Positions 16,066-25,101 of a stretch of DNA of 64,000 nucleotides are shown here, piece after piece (position 1 is the first letter of the stretch; each line of letters begins with the position of its first letter). This DNA comes from CAIQPS01 sp963783835 (GTDB lineage Bacteria > Actinomycetota > Thermoleophilia > RBG-16-64-13). The stretch spans positions 29,800 to 93,799 of the forward strand of contig CAWAOX010000006.1 in the NCBI GenBank assembly GCA_963783835.1. The letters are read 5' to 3'. The notes beneath the pieces were generated by a model that was not told the origin of the DNA, searched no databases, and was given only the letters and a program-made list of their open reading frames with translations. Made by a program: the position numbers and the translations under genes.

Positions 16066-17804
16066 ATCGTCTTCTCCTCAAGTATCTCAGACCCTATCGG
16101 GGCCGGATCGCTCTGGTGGTGGGGCTGGTCCTCATCCAGTCCATCGGGAACCTCTACCTACCCACCCTGAACGCCGACATCATCAACAACGGCATCGCCA
16201 AGGGCGACACAGGCTACATCCTCCAGATCGGCGGAATCATGCTCGGCGTCGCGCTGCTGATCACCGCTTGCTCCATCACCTCGGTGTTCCACGCTTCGAA
16301 GACGGCCATGGGTATGGGCCGCGACGTGAGAGGCTCGCTCTTCCGCAAGGTGGAAAGCCTTTCCCAGAGCGAGATGGGACGCTTCGGGACTCCCTCTCTG
16401 ATCACCCGGAACACCAACGACGTGCAGCAGGTGCAGATGCTGATCGCCGTCGGCCTGACTTTGATGGTCATGGCCCCGATGCTGGCCATCGGCGGCATCA
16501 TCATGGCTCTCCGCCAGGACGTGACCCTTTCCGCCGCGCTGGTCGTCATTCTCCCCATCATGGGGGTCTTCATCTTCGTCGTTCTCCGCCGGGCCATACC
16601 GCTGTTCCGGACCATCCAGGCCCGCCTCGACAAGATCAACCAGATCATGCGTGAGGCTCTCGGCGGGATCAGAGTGATCCGGGCGTTCGCCCGGACCGAC
16701 TACGAGGAGAGGCGGTTCGCCCAGGCCAACCAGGAACTGACTGATGTGACCGTCCGGGTCTTCAAGCTTTTCGCGCTCGTGATCCCCGCGCTCTTCCTCA
16801 TCATGAACCTTTCGATCGTGGCCATCATGTGGTTCGGCGGCCAGCGGGTGGACAGCGGAGACATGCCGATCGGGAATCTCTTCGCCTTCATCGCCTACGT
16901 CATGCAGATCCTCTTCGCCGTCCTCATGTCTACAATGCTTGCCGCAATGGTCCCCCGCGCGGTGGCATCCGGGGGCCGTATACAGGACGTTCTGGACGTA
17001 GAGCCGGCGATCCACGATCCTCGGGTGGCTGTCCTCATACCGGCGAGGGACGGAGGCCAGCGCGGACTTGTGGAGTTCAGGGACGTCGAGTTCCGGTATC
17101 CCGGAGCCCAGGATGCCATCCTCAGCCACATCTCGTTCACCGCCCGCCCGGGCGAGACCACAGCGATCGTGGGGAGCACGGGGAGCGGCAAGTCCACCTT
17201 GATCGGGCTCATCCCCCGTCTGAACGACGTCACGGGCGGCAGCATCCTGATCGACGGGATAGACATCAGGGAGATGGACCGGGCCGATCTCTGGCAGCAC
17301 ATCGGATTCGTCCCGCAGAAGGTCTTCCTCTTCTCGGGGACGGTGGCGAGCAACCTGCGGTACGGCGACCCGGACGCCACCGACGAGGAACTGTGGCACG
17401 CCCTGCAGGTCGCGCAGGCCGAGGACTTCGTCTCGGCGATGACGGACGGTCTCGACGAACCCATCACCCAGGGGGGGACCAACGTCTCGGGGGGTCAGAG
17501 GCAGCGTCTGGCGATCGCCCGGGCGGTCGTCAAGAAGCCCGACATCTACGTCTTTGACGACAGCTTCTCGGCTCTCGACCTGAAGACCGACTCGGCGCTT
17601 CGGGCCGCCCTCAAGCGCGAGACGAAGGACGCGACGGTGATCGTCGTCGCCCAGCGGGTCAGCACCATCCTCCACGCCGATCGGATCGTGGTGCTGGAAG
17701 AGGGCGGGATCTGCGGTATCGGCGAGCACAAGGACCTGGTCGATCGGTGCGAGACCTACCGCGAGATCGTCTACTCGCAGTTGACGGCGGAGGAAGTGGC
17801 GTGA
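16062..17804 (+). CDS. Heterodimeric ABC exporter subunit with degenerate ATP site
   Basis: This 580-residue half-exporter has a six-helix type IV membrane domain (about 1-310) followed by a nucleotide-binding domain. Walker A is GSTGSGKST and the signature is VSGGQRQRLAIARA. Walker B reads IYVFDDSFSALD, where Asp replaces the catalytic Glu. This matches the non-catalytic site of TM287/288-like and LmrCD-like heterodimers. Its partner starts in a GTGA overlap just downstream. It would export drugs, lipids or toxic catabolites across the inner membrane under MarR control. The exact substrate is unknown. Confidence 0.9.
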   Translation: MNRLLLKYLRPYRGRIALVVGLVLIQSIGNLYLPTLNADIINNGIAKGDTGYILQIGGIMLGVALLITACSITSVFHASKTAMGMGRDVRGSLFRKVESLSQSEMGRFGTPSLITRNTNDVQQVQMLIAVGLTLMVMAPMLAIGGIIMALRQDVTLSAALVVILPIMGVFIFVVLRRAIPLFRTIQARLDKINQIMREALGGIRVIRAFARTDYEERRFAQANQELTDVTVRVFKLFALVIPALFLIMNLSIVAIMWFGGQRVDSGDMPIGNLFAFIAYVMQILFAVLMSTMLAAMVPRAVASGGRIQDVLDVEPAIHDPRVAVLIPARDGGQRGLVEFRDVEFRYPGAQDAILSHISFTARPGETTAIVGSTGSGKSTLIGLIPRLNDVTGGSILIDGIDIREMDRADLWQHIGFVPQKVFLFSGTVASNLRYGDPDATDEELWHALQVAQAEDFVSAMTDGLDEPITQGGTNVSGGQRQRLAIARAVVKKPDIYVFDDSFSALDLKTDSALRAALKRETKDATVIVVAQRVSTILHADRIVVLEEGGICGIGEHKDLVDRCETYREIVYSQLTAEEVA

Positions 17805-19855
17805 GCGCCGAAGAACGCAACGACCAGGTAGCGCCGGTGGTCGCCGCCCCAGGCGACAGCGGGCCAGGCGCAGCCGCGGAGAAGCCCCAGACGGAACGAA
17901 AGGGTCGCGCCGGCCGGGGTAGCCAGCCCCACGGCCCCGGGTTCGGCCCGCCGGGCCTCATCGGCTCTGGGGAGAAGGCCAAGGACTTCAAGGGGTCTTT
18001 CAAGAGGCTCGTCGGGAGGTTGCGCCCCGAGAGGACCAAGATCGTACTGATCATCCTTCTCGCGGTGGTCAGCGTGAGCTGCACGGTCGCGGCGCCCAAG
18101 ATACTGGCCCGGGCCACGAACCTGATCTTCTCCGGCGTCGTGAGCAAGCAACTGCCTGCCGGGGTCACCCAGGAGCAGGCGGTCGCGGCCTTGCGGGCTC
18201 AAGGTCAGGATAATCTGGCCAACATGTTGGCGGGGATGAGCGACATCAACCCCGGCCAAGGAGTGGATTTCGCCGCGGTCGGCCAGGTCCTCCTCGTCGT
18301 CACCGCGATCTACCTCCTCAGCGCTTTGTTCGGCTGGCTGCAGGGCTACATCATGGCCGGAGTGGTTGCCCGCGTGGTCTACACGCTGCGCCGGGACGTC
18401 GATCTGAAGCTCGCCCGCCTGCCCCTCAAGTACTTCGACAGCCACCCGCGGGGCGACATTCTCAGCAGGGTCACCAACGATATCGACAACATCCAGCAGA
18501 CGGTGCAGCAGACGCTCACGCAGATCATCACATCGATCCTGACACTCATCGGGGTACTTGCGATGATGTTCTGGCTGAGCCCGCTCTTGGCGGTGATCTG
18601 CCTCGTCACCGTGCCGATCTCCGTGGTGATCACGATGTTGATAGCCAAGCGTTCCCAGAAGCAGTTCTCCCTCCAGTGGGAGCATACGGGAGACCTCACC
18701 GGGCACGTGGAGGAGAGCTTCACCGGCCACACTATCGTGAAGCTCTTCGGGCGCCAGAAGGAGGCGATCGAGCAGTTCGACGGCGAGAACGAGGAACTCT
18801 ATCAGGCCAGCTTCAAGGCCCAGTTCATCTCCGGCATCATCATGCCCATGATGATGTTCGTGGGGAACCTCCAATACGTCGCCATCGCGGTGGTCGGGGG
18901 GCTGCGGGTTGCCACGGGCGCCATGACCTTGGGAGACGTCCAGGCGTTCATCCAGTATTCCCAGATGTTCATGCAGCCCATCACCCAGACGGCGAGCGTC
19001 GCCAACGTGCTTCAGTCGGCAGTCGCCTCGTCAGAGCGCGTGTTCGAACTGCTCGACGAGGCCGAGGAATCGGCCGACCCGGTCAAGCCCGTGGTGCTCA
19101 GGCATGTCACTGGCCGCGTGCAGTTCGAGGACGTTTCCTTCCGCTACCTCCCCGATGTGCCTCTGATCGAACACCTCAACGTAGAAGTCCAGCCGGGGCA
19201 GACCGTCGCCATCGTCGGCCCGACCGGCGCCGGAAAGACCACCCTCGTCAACCTGCTCATGCGCTTCTACGAGATCGATAACGGGGCCATCCTTGTCGAC
19301 GGCGTGGACACCCGCAAGATGGCTCGCGCCGACCTGCGACGTCTCTTTGGCATGGTACTGCAGGACGCCTGGCTGTTCGGGGGCACCGTCCGGGAGAACA
19401 TCGCCTACGGCCTGGAAGGAGCGACCGAAGCGCAGATCCAGGCCGCTGCCGAAGCGGCTCACGTGAACCACTTTGTGCGCACCCTTCCCGAGGCTTACGA
19501 CACGAAGCTGGATGACGATTCCGCCAACGTGTCGCAAGGGGAGAGGCAGTTGCTCACTATCGCCCGGGCCTTCCTGGCCGATCCGGAGATCTTGATCCTG
19601 GACGAGGCGACCAGCTCTGTCGACACGAGGACCGAAGTCCTGATCCAGAAGGCGATGGCGCGCCTGCTCACTGGGCGGACAAGCTTCGTCATCGCACACC
19701 GGCTGTCGACTATCCGCGGCGCCGATCTCATACTGGTGATGAACGAGGGCAACATCGTCGAGCAGGGCACCCACGAGGAGCTTCTCGCCGCGGGCGGCTT
19801 CTACTACGACCTCTACAACAGCCAGTTCGTGGAGGCTCTTGCCGAGGCTTCTTGA
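17801..19855 (+). CDS. Heterodimeric ABC exporter subunit with catalytic ATP site
   Basis: This 684-residue partner of the upstream half-exporter has an extra hydrophilic, Gly/Pro-rich N-terminus of about 75 residues. The membrane domain follows, with an inserted extracytoplasmic loop of about 60 residues between the first two helices. The nucleotide-binding domain has Walker A GPTGAGKTT, Walker B ILILDEATSSVD with the catalytic Glu, and a changed signature VSQGERQLLTIARA. The SQGE signature here and the DD Walker B in the partner are complementary, as expected of an asymmetric heterodimer. GTG 17801 overlaps the previous stop. A strong bidirectional terminator follows. Confidence 0.9.
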   Translation: MSAEERNDQVAPVVAAPGDSGPGAAAEKPQTERKGRAGRGSQPHGPGFGPPGLIGSGEKAKDFKGSFKRLVGRLRPERTKIVLIILLAVVSVSCTVAAPKILARATNLIFSGVVSKQLPAGVTQEQAVAALRAQGQDNLANMLAGMSDINPGQGVDFAAVGQVLLVVTAIYLLSALFGWLQGYIMAGVVARVVYTLRRDVDLKLARLPLKYFDSHPRGDILSRVTNDIDNIQQTVQQTLTQIITSILTLIGVLAMMFWLSPLLAVICLVTVPISVVITMLIAKRSQKQFSLQWEHTGDLTGHVEESFTGHTIVKLFGRQKEAIEQFDGENEELYQASFKAQFISGIIMPMMMFVGNLQYVAIAVVGGLRVATGAMTLGDVQAFIQYSQMFMQPITQTASVANVLQSAVASSERVFELLDEAEESADPVKPVVLRHVTGRVQFEDVSFRYLPDVPLIEHLNVEVQPGQTVAIVGPTGAGKTTLVNLLMRFYEIDNGAILVDGVDTRKMARADLRRLFGMVLQDAWLFGGTVRENIAYGLEGATEAQIQAAAEAAHVNHFVRTLPEAYDTKLDDDSANVSQGERQLLTIARAFLADPEILILDEATSSVDTRTEVLIQKAMARLLTGRTSFVIAHRLSTIRGADLILVMNEGNIVEQGTHEELLAAGGFYYDLYNSQFVEALAEAS

Positions 19856-19908
19856 CGGCCGGCCTTGGCCGCGCCCACGCCTCTACAGCGCCGCCGCCCC
19901 GCCCATAG

Positions 19909-19945
19909 AAACGGCCCCTGGAAGGGGGGCTTCCAGGGGCCGTTT
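19909..19945. terminator. Bidirectional Rho-independent terminator
   Basis: A perfect 15-bp stem (19909-19923 with 19931-19945) closes on a GGGGGGC loop. It has AAA on the left and TTT on the right, so it can work from both sides. It lies between the convergent ABC exporter and molybdoenzyme operons. Confidence 0.9.
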
Positions 19946-19993
19946 CTCGCCACAGTCCGTCGACCTCGTCGCAGAGGCGGCCGACCTAGGTTC

Positions 19994-22213
19994 CTAGGTG
20001 TCTTGCATCCCCGAGGAAGGCACGAATCCGTACTCCTCGGTGTGGAACACGTGCTCTGTCAGTTCCTCGTCCTTGGCCTTGTACACCTTGCACAGCAGGC
20101 AGGTGAGGTCGGGCGAGCCGTACATCGGGTCCAGATGGTCGTTGCTGGTGAGCACGTTCGGGTTGGAGATGAACACGCCGTGATAGCCCTTGGCCGGCTC
20201 TTCCGGGTAGAAGCAGTTGGCCGTGGCCATCAGGACGCCCTTCTTGATGCCCGGGAAGGTGCGGAGCTTCTGCCGTATGCGGCCCCTGGGCGATTCGATC
20301 CAGACGATGTCGCCGTCCTCGACGTTGTAGAGCTTGGCGGTCTCGGGATGGAGCTGGCAGGTCGGGAACTCCATGAAGCTGCGCAGCCACGGGATGTTGC
20401 GGTACTGGCCCAGGAAGTAGAAGGGCTGGCGGTAGCCGCTGCTCATCACGATGGGGTATTCCTTGTACAGCTCCGGAGTGGAGATGGGGCTTTCCCCGGG
20501 CTCGGCATAGACCGGCAGCGGGTCGTAGCCTAGCGACTCCAGGTGGTTCGAGTGGAACTCGAACTTGCCCGAGGGAGTGGGGAAGCCGCCGCCTTCTCTC
20601 CAGTAGTCGGTCTTGTACTTGTAGTACACCTGGTCGGGGCCCCAGCAGCCGCTCACGAGCTTCTCGCTGAACTCTTTCCACTTGAGCGGGCCGCCGTCCT
20701 TGCTCTCGCCCCTCCGGATCTGGTAGTCGAGCATGTCATCGACGCTGTCCCACCACTTGTCGGGGACCACCCGCTTGCCGATCTCGTTGAAGATCCAGGC
20801 GTCGGACTTGGCTTCGCCCGGCGGCTCGACGACCTTGTTGTGAGCTTCGATCATGAAGCGCGGGTGCATGTCGTAGACGTCGTCCAGCTCGAGCCAGTGG
20901 GCCGCCGGCAGCACGATATCGGCCGCTTCGGCCATCGGGCCCATGAAGAGGTCGGTGTGCGACATGAACTCGACCTTCTCGATGGCCGCGACGACTTCTT
21001 TGGTGTTGGCCATGTGCACGATCTGCTGCCCGCCGACGCTGAACCACACCTTGACCGGCGCGTCGCCGGCCATGATCTTCTTGACCATGGTGTCGGGGTT
21101 GCACGTGCGGGTGGCGCCCATCTTGAACCGGTCGCCCCCGATGATCTTGGACTTCATCTCGTCGGTGATGGGCAGCTCGAGGTTGAAGTCCTCGATGAGG
21201 CCGGTGTCCGGAAGCACCCAGCTGATCATGCTGCCCGGCCGCTCGATGTTGCCGGTGAGGCCCATGAGGCAGGTGATGGCCCGGAGGGTGTGGCCGCAGT
21301 TGGCCTGGCGCTCGAGGGAGCTGCCTACCTGGATGCACCCGGGAGTATCGATGGCCCACATGCGCGCGGCCTCGATGACATGCTCTTTGGGGATCCAGCA
21401 GGTGTCGGAGACCTTCTCCGGCGTCCATTCCTTGACCCGTTCGCGCAGCTCGTCGAAACCGAAGGTCCAGTTGTCGACGAAGTCCTTGTCCCAGAGTTCC
21501 TCTTCGACGATGACGTTCATCATGCCCAGGGCCAGGGCGCAGTCGGTGCCCGGCCGGGGCTGGATCCACAGGTTGGCCCGGGAGGCGTAGGCGCTGGCCC
21601 GCGGGTCGATGATGATGAGGTTCTTGCAGTAGTCGAGCGAGTTCATGAACCAGTAGCACATCTCCGAGTCGGCGCTACTGATCTCGAGCTGCTTGGCCCA
21701 CATGATCTGGGTCTTGGGGAACTCGCCGCCCCAGCCGTGGTAGTCGCAGTACAGCCGGCCGTAGCCGGTCACCAGGGCGTAGAGGCCCAGGCGGGGGCTG
21801 TGGCAGACGTAGCCGGGGGTGATGGCGTTGCCGGTGCCCAGGGAGCGCGCCAGCCGCATGGTGTAGCGGTTGTATCCGCGCCCGGTACCCTGGGAGATGG
21901 CGATGGTCTCCGGTCCGAAGTCCTTGATCGCCGCCTTCATCTTGTCGGCGATGGTGTCGAGAGCCTCGTCCCAGGAGATCCGCTTCCACTTGCCCTCGCC
22001 CTTTTTGCCCACCTGCTTCATGGGGTACTTGATGCGGTAAGGGTTGTCGATGTGCTGGATGCTGGAGAGACCCTTGGAGCACATGGTGCCGCCGGTGAGG
22101 GAGTCGGGGTTGCCCTCGATGTGGACGACGACCCCGTCTTCCTTGGTGACCTTCACCCCGCAGCCGCCGTGGCAGCTCTTGCAGGTCGAATAGACTACTT
22201 CTCTGTTAGCCAT
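19994..22213 (-). CDS. Molybdopterin-dependent oxidoreductase, catalytic subunit (DMSO reductase family)
   Basis: This 739-residue protein has an N-terminal 4Fe-4S motif CKSCHGGCG with the fourth Cys in GGTMCSKG, followed by bis-MGD-binding domains (RIKYPMKQVG, KWKRISWDEALDTIADKM). The C-terminal molydopterin-dinucleotide domain contains CQLHPETAKLYNVEDGD. There is no Tat signal, so it is probably cytoplasmic-facing or exported without its own signal. Overall it resembles the acetylene hydratase/thiosulfate-polysulfide reductase group rather than nitrate or formate enzymes. It is the last gene after an FeS protein and an NrfD-type membrane subunit, giving a complete quinone-linked complex. 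The substrate cannot be told from sequence; sulfur, oxyanion or aromatic compounds are all possible. Confidence 0.87.
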   Translation of the reverse strand: MANREVVYSTCKSCHGGCGVKVTKEDGVVVHIEGNPDSLTGGTMCSKGLSSIQHIDNPYRIKYPMKQVGKKGEGKWKRISWDEALDTIADKMKAAIKDFGPETIAISQGTGRGYNRYTMRLARSLGTGNAITPGYVCHSPRLGLYALVTGYGRLYCDYHGWGGEFPKTQIMWAKQLEISSADSEMCYWFMNSLDYCKNLIIIDPRASAYASRANLWIQPRPGTDCALALGMMNVIVEEELWDKDFVDNWTFGFDELRERVKEWTPEKVSDTCWIPKEHVIEAARMWAIDTPGCIQVGSSLERQANCGHTLRAITCLMGLTGNIERPGSMISWVLPDTGLIEDFNLELPITDEMKSKIIGGDRFKMGATRTCNPDTMVKKIMAGDAPVKVWFSVGGQQIVHMANTKEVVAAIEKVEFMSHTDLFMGPMAEAADIVLPAAHWLELDDVYDMHPRFMIEAHNKVVEPPGEAKSDAWIFNEIGKRVVPDKWWDSVDDMLDYQIRRGESKDGGPLKWKEFSEKLVSGCWGPDQVYYKYKTDYWREGGGFPTPSGKFEFHSNHLESLGYDPLPVYAEPGESPISTPELYKEYPIVMSSGYRQPFYFLGQYRNIPWLRSFMEFPTCQLHPETAKLYNVEDGDIVWIESPRGRIRQKLRTFPGIKKGVLMATANCFYPEEPAKGYHGVFISNPNVLTSNDHLDPMYGSPDLTCLLCKVYKAKDEELTEHVFHTEEYGFVPSSGMQDT

Positions 22214-22240
22214 AGTGTCTCCTCAACACGCGCCGTGCGC

Positions 22241-23215
22241 CTAGTAAGCGTGGGCTTTGGGAAGAAGGGGCCGGTAGATCCCGACCTTGAGCACGCCGTA
22301 CTTCAGGGAGAAGGCCCCGATCGTGTGGCAGATGATCGCGAATACCAGCAGTCCGGTAGCAGCTTCCTCGCCGGTGAAATAGCTCGCGATCGAGATGCCG
22401 AGCGGAACGATGATCCCGAGGACCACGATGCCGAGCCAGAACACCCAGGCGAGTCGCCCGCGGATGAGCTCCCTCACCGACAATTCCGCCGTGGCGGACT
22501 GGTAGTTCGCGTTGACCAAGTAGGCCACGATGAGCAGGGAGTTGATGATCAGCATGATCCGGGTGGCCGATTCCGCCGTCGGTATGACGTCCTGTCCCGT
22601 GACCAGCCCCACACCCATGATCAGCGCCAGACCGTCGGCCACACCCATGAACAGGAACACGATGGGGAGCAGGCCGGTGTTCCAGAAGGGGACGCTCTTG
22701 CAGTAACTCATGGCGAAGCCGCAGTAGACGGAGGTCATGACGCAGAAGACGCCGGCGAGCACCATGAAGACATAGTTGGCGGCCATGGCGCCGGAGGCGG
22801 CATCCACCACTTCGTACGCGATGAGGCCCTGCAGGATCAACTGGACGGCCCCGAACGCGAGGAAGAGCATCGTGAAGACGATGCCCCGGGCGAACCAGGA
22901 GGTCCTCCACGCCTTGCTGAACGGCGGGAAGCTCTTCCAGAAGCGCCAGGGCTTCCCGAGGTAGGCCAGGTGCAGGGGCAACTTGAAGAGCGCGATCATG
23001 ATCCAGCCGAAAACGCCGCCCCAGAAGGCGGTCAGTGCGAACTCCTCCTGGAGGGCGAAGAAGAGCGACACCAGATAGAGGCCGGTGCCGAGGGCCGAAA
23101 ACACCTCTGCCAGCCAGACGAGCAGCCCCTTGCCTTCGATCCATTCGGTCTGGGCCATGGGCTTGACCATCCACTCATGCGTGACCATCCACTGACGAGC
23201 AGTCCTTGCATTCAT
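22241..23215 (-). CDS. NrfD/PsrC-type membrane subunit of molybdoenzyme complex
   Basis: This 324-residue integral membrane protein has about eight to nine hydrophobic helices, for example LLVWLAEVFSALGTGLYLVS and GVFCVMTSVYCGFAMSYC. NrfD-family proteins exchange electrons between the quinone pool and an FeS partner and anchor the catalytic subunit. It lies 27 bp upstream of the catalytic gene and 17 bp downstream of the four-cluster ferredoxin gene, so the three form one operon. There are no heme ligand patterns of the NarI type, consistent with a heme-free NrfD. Confidence 0.88.
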   Translation of the reverse strand: MNARTARQWMVTHEWMVKPMAQTEWIEGKGLLVWLAEVFSALGTGLYLVSLFFALQEEFALTAFWGGVFGWIMIALFKLPLHLAYLGKPWRFWKSFPPFSKAWRTSWFARGIVFTMLFLAFGAVQLILQGLIAYEVVDAASGAMAANYVFMVLAGVFCVMTSVYCGFAMSYCKSVPFWNTGLLPIVFLFMGVADGLALIMGVGLVTGQDVIPTAESATRIMLIINSLLIVAYLVNANYQSATAELSVRELIRGRLAWVFWLGIVVLGIIVPLGISIASYFTGEEAATGLLVFAIICHTIGAFSLKYGVLKVGIYRPLLPKAHAY

Positions 23216-23232
23216 GTGTAGTACCCCCCCGC

Positions 23233-24006
23233 CTACTCAGCGTTCTTTTTGGCGAGCTTCGGCTTGCTCGGCTCGTACACCGTGCTCAGGTGCTGGATGT
23301 GGCTCCCCGTCTGCGCTTCGACCGGGGCCTTGTTGTCGTTGCCGCCCAGCTTGTAGTCGATATAGAACACCGAGGGGTCGGTGCCGTACTCGGGATGCAA
23401 TACAAAGCCGCTCTTGTCCCTGATCAGCTTGGAGACGTTGCTGTTCGGGTCGTCCAGGTCGCCGAAGGTGAGGGCCTTAGCCTGGCAGACATTGACGCAG
23501 GCCGGGGTGGCTTCCCGGTCGATGCCGGGCTTCAGGCCCTTCTCCGAGCCCGCGTCGATGCGCTCGTGGCAGAAGTTGCACTTCTCGGTGGTGCCCACTT
23601 GGTGCTTGTAGAGCTTCTCGCCCTTCTTCTCGAACGAGGTCTTCGGGTGACCCGGGAAGTGGCCGGGGTTCCTGGCCCTGGAGAGGTAGGTCCGGTTCTG
23701 GTAGGGGCAGGCGATGACGCAGTACCGGCAGCCGAAGCACTTGTCGGAATCGATCGCTACGATGCCGTCTTCCCGCTTGTGCGAGGCCTCGGTGGGGCAG
23801 GCGTCCACGCAAGGGGCGTCTTTGCACTGGTTGCAGCGGACAGGATAGGTGGAGACGTCGACGCGATAGCCCTCGTCCACCTCAAGGGCGATCAGTCTGG
23901 GCCACGTCACGCGAAGCGGCAGGAAGTGCTCGATGCGACACGCAGCTACGCAGGCATGGCATCGGGTGCACTTCGCGAGGTTGATGACCATCCCCCATCT
24001 CGCCAT
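23233..24006 (-). CDS. 4Fe-4S ferredoxin-type electron transfer subunit (NrfC/PsrB-like)
   Basis: This is a protein of about 257 residues with four cysteine clusters: CTRCHACVAAC, CNQCKDAPCVDAC, CFGCRYCVIAC and CNFCHERI with a later CVNVC. This is the usual electron relay between an NrfD membrane subunit and a molybdopterin catalytic subunit. ATG 24006 is chosen because GGGAGG lies 5 nt upstream; an upstream GTG is in frame. The C-terminal 60 residues (about from HPEYGTDPSVFYIDY) are a family tail. It is the first gene of the operon and diverges from the IclR gene at 24242, which may regulate it. Confidence 0.9.
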   Translation of the reverse strand: MARWGMVINLAKCTRCHACVAACRIEHFLPLRVTWPRLIALEVDEGYRVDVSTYPVRCNQCKDAPCVDACPTEASHKREDGIVAIDSDKCFGCRYCVIACPYQNRTYLSRARNPGHFPGHPKTSFEKKGEKLYKHQVGTTEKCNFCHERIDAGSEKGLKPGIDREATPACVNVCQAKALTFGDLDDPNSNVSKLIRDKSGFVLHPEYGTDPSVFYIDYKLGGNDNKAPVEAQTGSHIQHLSTVYEPSKPKLAKKNAE

Positions 24007-24091
24007 GGGCACCTCCCGGTAGGTAGAAGACCCTGCAGAAAAAACTCATACCACGATAGCATATGTACAGCCAGTAATATCAAGATAACGA

Positions 24092-24162
24092 GGAATGGAA
24101 TACAACTGACACTTCATTCCCGTCGCGCATGGGTCGGTTGCCGCGCGTTTTCCGGTATACCG
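24092..24162. promoter_or_regulatory. Divergent control region with two palindromes
   Basis: The region between the molybdoenzyme operon and the IclR gene holds GGAATG (24092-24097) paired with CATTCC (24115-24120), and a perfect CGGTATACCG palindrome (24153-24162). A TGCTACCAT box lies just before the IclR gene. These are candidate IclR operators and promoter parts, chosen by symmetry and position only. Confidence 0.4.
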
Positions 24163-24241
24163 ATATCACTCTTCATGCTACCATCAGGGAGCGGTTCAAG
24201 GGGTCGTTTTCCGCGACCACAGGGTTTGGGGGTTCGGCGGG

Positions 24242-25063
24242 ATGGCAAGGCCACGGACGAGAGAAGATCAGGGTGAAGGGCTGGCCGGCTCCGCGGAGGG
24301 CGCCTTTCTGGTCAGGGCGCTGGCCAAAGGCCTGACGGTACTCGGGCTCTTCGACGCCGAGAATCGGGAGTGGACTCTCGACGAGATCGCCGAACACGCC
24401 GGTCTGCCTCGCATGACGGCGTACCGGATGATCCGCACGATGGAATCGGCCCGGTACTTGGTGCGCGACCCCGTGACCAACCGCTACCATCTTGGTCCTG
24501 CGCTTCTTGCCGCTACGTATCTCTCCGAGGGGTACGCGGAACTGGTGGAGATCGCCAAGCCGTACCTGCGCGAACTGACGGAGAAGACAGGCGAATCGGC
24601 CACCCTCGCCGTGGAAGTGGACGGCGTGGCGGTAAGCGTCGATCTGGTCGATACTCCTCGTCCCTTCCGGCGGGAGGTGGCCGTCGGCCGCATCATCGGC
24701 GATACGGCCAATGCCAACGGAAAGGTCTTCGCCGCTTTCAAGAGCGGGAGCGAGAGGGCGGCCATCCTCGCGCAGCCCCATCCGCAGATCACTCCCAACA
24801 CCGTCACCGACCCCGCCGAGTTGGCGGCCGAGCTCGACGGCGTAGCGCAGGACGGCGTGGCCTTCGACATGGAAGAACGGAACACGGGCACGTGTGCGGT
24901 GGCGGCTCCGGTCCGCGATCAGCTCGGCAAAGTCATAGCCGCGCTCTCTATAGTGGTGCCGACGGGCCGCTTCGGTCCCGCCGAGCGGCCTCGCTACGCG
25001 GAGGCCGTCAAGGCCGCGGCCGATTCTCTCTCTGCATTTCTGGGGTATTCTCGGCGCGGCTGA
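24242..25063 (+). CDS. IclR-family transcriptional regulator
   Basis: This 273-residue IclR regulator has an N-terminal winged helix at about residues 22-85 (FLVRALAKGLTVLGLFDAE, then LPRMTAYRMIRTMESARYLV) and a C-terminal effector domain from about residue 95. The effector domain contains GTCAVAAPVRDQLGKVIAAL and the VPTGRF segment. Such regulators bind small organic acids and often control aromatic or acid catabolism. The gene stands between the divergent molybdoenzyme operon and the tungsten-type aldehyde oxidoreductase gene 38 bp downstream, so it may control both. It is clearly related to the broken IclR gene at 40135-40931. Confidence 0.9.
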   Translation: MARPRTREDQGEGLAGSAEGAFLVRALAKGLTVLGLFDAENREWTLDEIAEHAGLPRMTAYRMIRTMESARYLVRDPVTNRYHLGPALLAATYLSEGYAELVEIAKPYLRELTEKTGESATLAVEVDGVAVSVDLVDTPRPFRREVAVGRIIGDTANANGKVFAAFKSGSERAAILAQPHPQITPNTVTDPAELAAELDGVAQDGVAFDMEERNTGTCAVAAPVRDQLGKVIAALSIVVPTGRFGPAERPRYAEAVKAAADSLSAFLGYSRRG

Positions 25064-25101
25064 GCGCCGCAAACGAACAGGGCATACAGGGGGGCACCTC
25101 G

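Noticed and set aside
20543..23221. 892-residue open frame on the plus strand opposite the molybdoenzyme operon
   Set aside because: It is the mirror of three well-supported minus-strand genes in GC-rich DNA. Its translation is low-complexity (Val/Gly/Asp/His rich) and has no recognisable domain.
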